A DNA stretch of 38,619 bases from Bacillota bacterium (lineage in GTDB: Bacteria; Bacillota; Clostridia; Lachnospirales; CAG-274): contig JAFSVK010000123.1 of the NCBI GenBank assembly GCA_017444985.1, positions 1 through 38,619 of the forward strand, read 5' to 3'. How positions within the stretch are numbered: the stretch's first letter is position 1; the number at the start of each line of letters is the position of its first letter. Positions 35,842 through 38,619 of the stretch are shown here, piece by piece. The notes beneath the pieces were generated by a model. The model had not been told where the DNA came from and made no database searches. It was given only the letters and a program-made list of their open reading frames with translations. The position numbers and the translations under genes were made by a program.

Positions 35842-37086
35842 ATGCTCCAGACACTGAAAAACGCTTTAGCCGTAAAGGATATACGCACCAAGATATTTAA
35901 TATGCTTGTGGTCCTTGTAATAGTAAGACTGGGTACCCATATACCCGTACCCGGTCTTAATATGGCTACCCTTAAAAATGTGCAGGAAAACGGAACGCTT
36001 TTCCAACTCATAACAGGTGGAAATTACGGAACCATATTTGCCATGGGTATCGGACCCTACATCACCGCTTCCATTATAATGCAGCTTCTTACAGTGGCTA
36101 TACCCGCTCTTGAGGAAATGCAAAAGGACGGCGAGATAGGTCGTAAAAAGATATCTCAGATAACAAGATTCGTAACTGTGGCTCTCGCTCTTTTACAGGG
36201 TGCGGGTCAGGTTTACACAATACATACCGCATTTACAAACGACACTTGGTTCGTTCGTATCGTAGCTCTCTTACTTATGATGAGTGGTACGGTCTTTGTA
36301 ATGTGGCTCGGTGAAAAACTTACCGAGGTTGGTATAGGTAACGGTGCATCTTTCATCATCTTTGCCAACATACTTTCAGGCCTTAAAAATGCGGCTATGT
36401 CCCTTTATGCTTCGGCAGCGGACGGTGGTGCCGCAGGTTGGGCTATAGTAGCGGCGATCCTTGGTGTGCTCGTTGTTGTAATGGTATTTGTAATATTCAT
36501 TAACGACGGTGAGAGAAGAGTACCCGTGCAATACTCTAAAAAGCTCGTAGGAGCAAGATACATGGGTGGAAATAACAGCTTTATACCCATAAAGGTTAAT
36601 ATTGCGGGCGTTATGTCTATAATCTTCGCAATATCGCTTCTTCAATTCCCCCAGACTATAAATCAGCTTATACATTCAAATACACTTACAAAGATATCCA
36701 ATATCTTGTCTACAAGACACATTGTAGGTGCCATAGTGTATGTATTGCTTATATTTGCTTTCACATTCTTCTATACAAGCTTTGCTTTTAATTCCGTAGA
36801 AGTTGCGGAAAACATGAAGAAGAGCGGTGGTTTCGTACCCGGTATAAGACCCGGTAAGCCCACCAGCGACTATATACAGAAAATAGTTGACAGAATATCT
36901 CTTATAGGAGCCTTTGCCTACGCTATAATAGCAATGGTACCTGTTGTCCTTGAATGGCTTACAGGCATACAGATGGGCTTCGGAGGTACAACACTTCTCA
37001 TCGTAGCAGGTGTTGCTCTCGAAATAGTTAAGCAGCTTGAGTCACAGCTTGTAAACAGAAACTATTCAGGTTTCTTAAAGAGCTGA
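35842..37086 (+). CDS. secY: protein translocase subunit SecY
   Basis: The 414-residue membrane protein has ten transmembrane segments and family motifs DIRTKIFNMLVVLVIVRLGTHIPVPG (in blocks), GIGPYITASIIMQL, and GERRVPVQYSKK. It forms the Sec channel used by the secreted dockerin proteins of this window. It is slightly shorter than average, but complete. The gap to adk holds a perfect 11-bp hairpin. Confidence 0.97.
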   Translation: MLQTLKNALAVKDIRTKIFNMLVVLVIVRLGTHIPVPGLNMATLKNVQENGTLFQLITGGNYGTIFAMGIGPYITASIIMQLLTVAIPALEEMQKDGEIGRKKISQITRFVTVALALLQGAGQVYTIHTAFTNDTWFVRIVALLLMMSGTVFVMWLGEKLTEVGIGNGASFIIFANILSGLKNAAMSLYASAADGGAAGWAIVAAILGVLVVVMVFVIFINDGERRVPVQYSKKLVGARYMGGNNSFIPIKVNIAGVMSIIFAISLLQFPQTINQLIHSNTLTKISNILSTRHIVGAIVYVLLIFAFTFFYTSFAFNSVEVAENMKKSGGFVPGIRPGKPTSDYIQKIVDRISLIGAFAYAIIAMVPVVLEWLTGIQMGFGGTTLLIVAGVALEIVKQLESQLVNRNYSGFLKS

Positions 37087-37097
37087 TAAACTTACCG

Positions 37098-37125
37098 CTT
37101 CCGAAGAATGTTTTTTCTTCGGAAG
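37098..37125 (+). promoter_or_regulatory. hairpin between secY and adk
   Basis: CTTCCGAAGAA-tgtttt-TTCTTCGGAAG is a perfect 11-bp inverted repeat without a following T run, so it is not a normal terminator. It may stabilise mRNA or set processing between secY and adk. Confidence 0.5.
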
Positions 37126-37146
37126 AGTATAAGGAGATGTGTATTT

Positions 37147-37779
37147 ATGAAGTTTGTACTTATAGGTTGTCCGGGTGCGGGAAAAGGCACTCAGGCAAAG
37201 AAACTTTCAAAGCATTATGATATTGCCCACATTTCAACGGGAGATCTCTTAAGAGACCAGATAGCAAGGAAAACCGAGTTAGGCGTTGAAATAAGCAAGA
37301 TCATGGAAGAGGGCGGACTTGTTTCCGACGAAATAGTTGCCCGTATGCTTAAGGGAAGAATACAGGAAGCAGACTGCAAAAACGGATATATACTTGACGG
37401 CTACCCCAGAAACGTACCTCAGGCTCAAGGTCTTGAGGATATTGTGGGCAAGCTTGACAAGGTTATTTGTATAGATGTGGAAGATTCCAAGATAATAGAC
37501 AGAATGACAGGCAGAAGGGGTTGCCCTAAGTGTGGCTCCATGTACCATGTTCGCTACAATCCTCCCAAAATCGAGGGTGTATGCGACAACTGCGGTGAAA
37601 AGCTTATACAGCGTAAAGATGATAACGAAGAGACCGTTAAAAACAGACTTGACGTATATCACAAAACCACAGCGCCTGTAATTGATTTCTATAAGGAAAA
37701 GGGGCTTCTTGCTACTATCGTAGGCAGCGGAGAGATAGAGGATATTTTTTCCGATATCGTTAAAGCTCTTGAAGAATGA
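37147..37779 (+). CDS. adk: adenylate kinase, zinc type
   Basis: The 210-residue enzyme converts ATP + AMP to 2 ADP. The P-loop is GCPGAGKGT (7-15), the AMP site has STGDLLRDQ, and LDGYPR stands for the usual LDGFPR. The LID has a four-Cys zinc site (C126, C129, C146, C149), the Gram-positive type. The start is the ATG at 37147; the upstream frame is not family-like. ATAAGGAGATGTGTATTT precedes it. The map gene that usually follows is missing. Confidence 0.97.
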   Translation: MKFVLIGCPGAGKGTQAKKLSKHYDIAHISTGDLLRDQIARKTELGVEISKIMEEGGLVSDEIVARMLKGRIQEADCKNGYILDGYPRNVPQAQGLEDIVGKLDKVICIDVEDSKIIDRMTGRRGCPKCGSMYHVRYNPPKIEGVCDNCGEKLIQRKDDNEETVKNRLDVYHKTTAPVIDFYKEKGLLATIVGSGEIEDIFSDIVKALEE

Positions 37780-37807
37780 AACATCTTTCTTGTAAAGGGT
37801 GAAGAAA

Positions 37808-38089
37808 TTGTTTGAAAAAGGTCAGATCGTTTTCTCCAAGGCAGGTCACGATAAGGGACAGGCTTTCATAGTGGTTTCCGCTGAGGGCCAATATGCCTAT
37901 ATAGCAGACGGCAGAGGCAGAAAGCTCCAAAATCCTAAAAAGAAAAAATATAAACATATACAGATAAGCAAATATATTCTTGAAGATATAAAAGAAAAGC
38001 TGGAGTCGGGCGGTTACCTTACAGATGCCGACATAAGAAAGGCTCTTAGCGGTTACGTTAAAAATACCGACTTGAAGCCCGAGCTTTGA
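37808..38089 (+). CDS. KOW-domain RNA-binding protein (L14e-like)
   Basis: The protein is about 93 residues, beginning FEKGQIVFSKAGHDKGQAF with a KOW motif and then IADGRGRKLQNPKKKKYKHIQ. This family sits between map or adk and infA in many Clostridia and probably binds rRNA. A TTG at 37808 fits best with AAAGGGTGA upstream; GTG at 37799 (giving MKKLFEKGQ) is the alternative. Confidence 0.88.
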   Translation: MFEKGQIVFSKAGHDKGQAFIVVSAEGQYAYIADGRGRKLQNPKKKKYKHIQISKYILEDIKEKLESGGYLTDADIRKALSGYVKNTDLKPEL

Positions 38090-38125
38090 GGAAGGTACTT
38101 GTTGGTAGTATAGGAGGTAACAAAC

Positions 38126-38344
38126 TTGGCAAAAAGTGATGTTATAGAAGTTGAAGGCACCGTTCTCGAGAAATTGCCCAATGCCATGTTTCAGGTGGAG
38201 TTGGAGAACGGACACAAGATTCTTGCCCATATTTCAGGTAAGCTCAGAACCAACTATATAAGGATCATCCCCGGGGATAAGGTAAAGATCGAAATGTCCC
38301 CCTACGATCTCAGTAAAGGAAGAATTACCTGGAGAGGTAAATGA
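38126..38344 (+). CDS. infA: translation initiation factor IF-1
   Basis: The 72-residue OB-fold protein has [39 protein letters not shown] and ends GRITWRGK. It starts with TTG after AGGAGGTAACAAAC. It blocks the A site during initiation. Confidence 0.98.
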   Translation: MAKSDVIEVEGTVLEKLPNAMFQVELENGHKILAHISGKLRTNYIRIIPGDKVKIEMSPYDLSKGRITWRGK

Positions 38345-38357
38345 AAGGAGAATTGCA

Positions 38358-38471
38358 ATGAAGGTCAGACCCTCGGTTAAGCCTATGTGCGAAAAATGCA
38401 AGGTTATAAAGAGAAAAGGTGTTATAAGAATAATATGTGAGAACCCTAAACACAAACAAAGACAGGGTTGA
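38358..38471 (+). CDS. rpmJ: 50S ribosomal protein L36, zinc type
   Basis: This 37-residue gene reads [20 protein letters not shown] and then [17 protein letters not shown]. The zinc ligands C11, C14, C27 and H32 are present. AAAGGAGAATTGCA precedes the ATG. It is the last gene before a strong terminator, rather than being followed by rpsM. Confidence 0.97.
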   Translation: MKVRPSVKPMCEKCKVIKRKGVIRIICENPKHKQRQG

Positions 38472-38536
38472 TAAAAAGGGGGGTGTGAAAAAACACATTC
38501 CCGTAAATAGAAGGGTTTTAACCCGTAAAACAGTGT

Positions 38537-38581
38537 AAAAAAAGACTTTTTCACAGAAAAATGGTGAAAAAGTCTTTTTTT
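38537..38581. terminator. terminator of the S10-spc operon, bidirectional
   Basis: AAAAAAAGACTTTTTCAC and GTGAAAAAGTCTTTTTTT form an 18-bp stem around AGAAAAATG, T-rich on both sides. It ends the operon about 65 bp after rpmJ. A TATAAT lies at 38587-38592, with no clear -35. Confidence 0.88.
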
Positions 38582-38619
38582 AGTGGTATAATAAATATAT
38601 GAACCACTCCACTCATATA

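Overview
The window looks like a chromosomal segment of a Gram-positive, low-to-moderate GC Clostridia-type bacterium, probably a plant-polysaccharide degrader from a gut or similar anaerobic habitat. Several things point this way. The S10-spc ribosomal operon has the Firmicutes order. L27 carries a cleavable N-terminal leader next to its processing protease Prp. S14, L36 and adenylate kinase are zinc-binding types. Shine-Dalgarno sites are strong AGGAGG motifs. Three secreted proteins carry dockerin-like repeats, two of them fused to pectate-lyase-like domains. No genus can be named from sequence alone.

Layout. 1-2177: an AAA/DUF4143 ATPase gene (minus strand) lies between two direct copies of a roughly 180-213 bp palindromic repeat, and a four-unit 23-bp tandem array overlaps its predicted promoter. 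2178-5452: a PL9-like pectate lyase with an N-terminal dockerin, a cold-shock protein, an AT-rich intergenic region with repeated TTTTCAACA-like motifs, and long-form hibernation factor HPF. 5455-8113: the minus-strand operon L21-Prp-L27-Obg-YhbY with a good promoter and an internal terminator. 8182-11622: a large dockerin-bearing pectate-lyase-like protein, divergent from that operon. 11810-19868: a co-directional run hslO-phoH-ybeY-cdd-SDR-cinA(C-terminal type)-recA-EamA transporter-stalk-domain protein-dockerin protein, with very short gaps or overlaps. 19882-20169: a remnant of an Rpn-type nuclease. 20345-24816: a three-gene unit with its own promoter and terminator, made of a CobK-CbiE-CbiT-like fusion, a CbiA/CobB-like amidase and a secreted stalk-domain protein. 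24606-25557: small inverted-repeat elements and a membrane zinc-ribbon protein. 25653-26185: a secreted Lys/Pro/Arg-rich protein. 26335-38581: the S10-spc operon from rpsJ to rpmJ, including secY, adk, a KOW protein and infA, closed by a strong terminator.

How it fits together. Most of the window is core translation, DNA-repair and secretion machinery. The accessory content is of two kinds: dockerin-tagged pectin-active enzymes with stalk-domain partners, and small mobile or repeat elements. The most unusual unit is 20456-24609. Two corrin-pathway homologues keep their folds and full open frames, but nearly every catalytic motif I can recognise has changed: the CobK DSG-type motif, the CbiE GDP motif, the CbiT SAM-binding glycine loop, and the CbiA glutaminase Cys and His. 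The CbiA P-loop and corrinoid-type synthetase motifs remain. The pair is co-transcribed with a secreted protein, which suggests a repurposed system rather than vitamin B12 synthesis. That is inference from motif reading only.
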